Shown here one piece after another: positions 5,509 to 6,266 of a stretch of 6,266 bases of DNA. A model generated the notes under the pieces. That model worked only from the letters and a program-made list of their open reading frames with translations. It was not told the DNA's origin and did not search any database. The DNA is taken from NCBI GenBank assembly GCA_025353525.1, contig JANXOO010001253.1:1-6266 (forward strand), given 5' to 3'. The stretch's first letter is position 1, and each line of letters opens with the position of its first letter. The DNA is from Schlesneria sp. (lineage in GTDB: Bacteria > Planctomycetota > Planctomycetia > Planctomycetales > Planctomycetaceae). Both the position numbers and the translations under genes were made by a program.

Positions 5509-6266
5509 TTACTGACTTCCACCGACCGTCCGCAGATTCGTTTCCTGACTTCTGAGGACATATCGATCAGGATTGACCTTGAAGGCTTCCCAATTGTCCT
5601 TGTTCGCAAACAGGAAGAACCGGCCCTCAAATTCACGGAGAACCTGTCCGTCCTGCATCTGACGTTGCGCCAGCCAAACGACCGGATCAATGCCACCGTA
5701 GACAGGGGCAAAGTTCTTTGGATCCTGATCGAATGTCGCTTTTGCTTCTGCACTCGAGAAGTAGTAGGTCCGTTCTTCATGCACTGACGAGAATTGCGGG
5801 TCGACCGGAAGAACCTGCCGCATTTTCATTGCGACGATGCAGCGACCTTTGAGGCCTGGAATGACCGGGGCCGCCGGATTCGTTTCCGGAACGTTACGGA
5901 CTGCGGGGGCCGCTCGTCGCTCGACAACCTGGGGTGACGCTTTTGCCGCTTTCGGGGAACGTCGGGAGGCTTCCGCTTTCGGCTTTGGAGCAGGTTTGTC
6001 CTTGTCTGAGTCGGATTTCATTTCCTTTTCGGATTCACTGTCGTCCGAAGGGTCGACTTCGCCGTCTTTCATTTTATCTTTGTCTTCATCGTCGTCGAGC
6101 GGCTCCGGACCTTTTTCTGGCAGGCTGTATCCGTTGGAATAGTTCTTGAAGAGGCACATGGCTTCGGCAGCCGCAGCGCGGACTCGCTCGGACGGCTCGA
6201 CCCAGCAGCACTGGTCGTCTTTCTCGGACGCCACTTTTGCCAAAGCTTTCATCACCTTTTCATTGG
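5509..6266 (-). CDS. HEAT-like / charged linker / double YHS-like protein, 5' end missing
   Basis: The frame runs open to the right window edge, so this is a C-terminal fragment of about 251 residues. A GTG-ATG pair at 6255-6250 could be a start, but helix-like sequence continues beyond it, so the true start is probably outside. The first 40 residues ('ERVRAAAAEAMCLF', preceded by 'KDDQCCW') resemble the last helices of a HEAT-type repeat. Nucleotides about 6120-5866 encode a disordered linker, first Asp/Glu/Lys-rich and then Ala/Pro/Lys-rich. The C-terminal part has two YHS-like modules. The first is 'GRCIVAMKMRQVLPVDPQF...RTYYFSSAEAKATF...DPKNFAPVYGGIDPV' (nt about 5847-5680). The second is 'GRFFLFANKDNWEAF...NPDRYVL' (nt about 5625-5551). 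The metal-associated Cys of classical YHS domains ('YFCS') is replaced ('YFSS'), so a structural or binding role is more likely than metal binding. No signal or membrane segment is visible in this part. Planctomycetes carry such YHS-repeat proteins; their function is not known to me. Confidence 0.68.
   Translation of the reverse strand, partial: NEKVMKALAKVASEKDDQCCWVEPSERVRAAAAEAMCLFKNYSNGYSLPEKGPEPLDDDEDKDKMKDGEVDPSDDSESEKEMKSDSDKDKPAPKPKAEASRRSPKAAKASPQVVERRAAPAVRNVPETNPAAPVIPGLKGRCIVAMKMRQVLPVDPQFSSVHEERTYYFSSAEAKATFDQDPKNFAPVYGGIDPVVWLAQRQMQDGQVLREFEGRFFLFANKDNWEAFKVNPDRYVLRSQETNLRTVGGSQ

Noticed and set aside
5837..6142. Plus-strand Ser/Gly-rich frame opposite the charged linker
   Set aside because: It is the antisense of the Asp/Glu/Lys/Pro-rich linker; the composition explains the lack of stops.

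Overview
The window reads as chromosomal DNA of a planctomycete. The best evidence is two minus-strand genes that match architectures I associate with that phylum: a secreted protein with an 'LPRDRVFFSYNHF...TPGFEKTFF' type beta-rich core, and a protein combining a HEAT-like segment, a charged linker and two YHS-like modules. Base composition is moderate, and Shine-Dalgarno sites are weak or variable. The assignment comes from remembered family features, not from a search.

Left part (1-3643, plus strand): the end of a type VI secretion (T6SS) gene block. It begins with the 3' portion of a gene for a degenerate formylglycine-generating-enzyme (FGE/SUMF1-like) protein cut by the window edge. 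A recognisable tssK (baseplate subunit) and tssL (DotU-family inner-membrane subunit) follow. TssK links the phage-tail-like baseplate to the membrane complex, and TssL is one of its membrane partners, so the two products should act together. The FGE-like protein may be an accessory or regulatory member. No tssM or tssJ follows tssL, so the rest of the system must lie upstream of the window or elsewhere. The 179 bp between tssK and tssL is unusual for this gene pair. It holds a hairpin and a possible 41-codon reverse-strand ORF.

Middle (3644-3832): a convergent intergenic region with a 12-G homopolymer, a perfect 17-bp tandem duplication whose units are each nearly palindromic, and a strong hairpin that probably terminates transcription from both sides.

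Right part (3833-6266, minus strand): the secreted, probably outer-membrane beta-barrel protein, and upstream of it in the same direction the 3' portion of the HEAT/YHS-like gene, which runs off the right edge. The two are 143 bp apart. Nothing ties them functionally to the T6SS beyond adjacency. I found no tRNA, rRNA, CRISPR array, insertion sequence or transposase.
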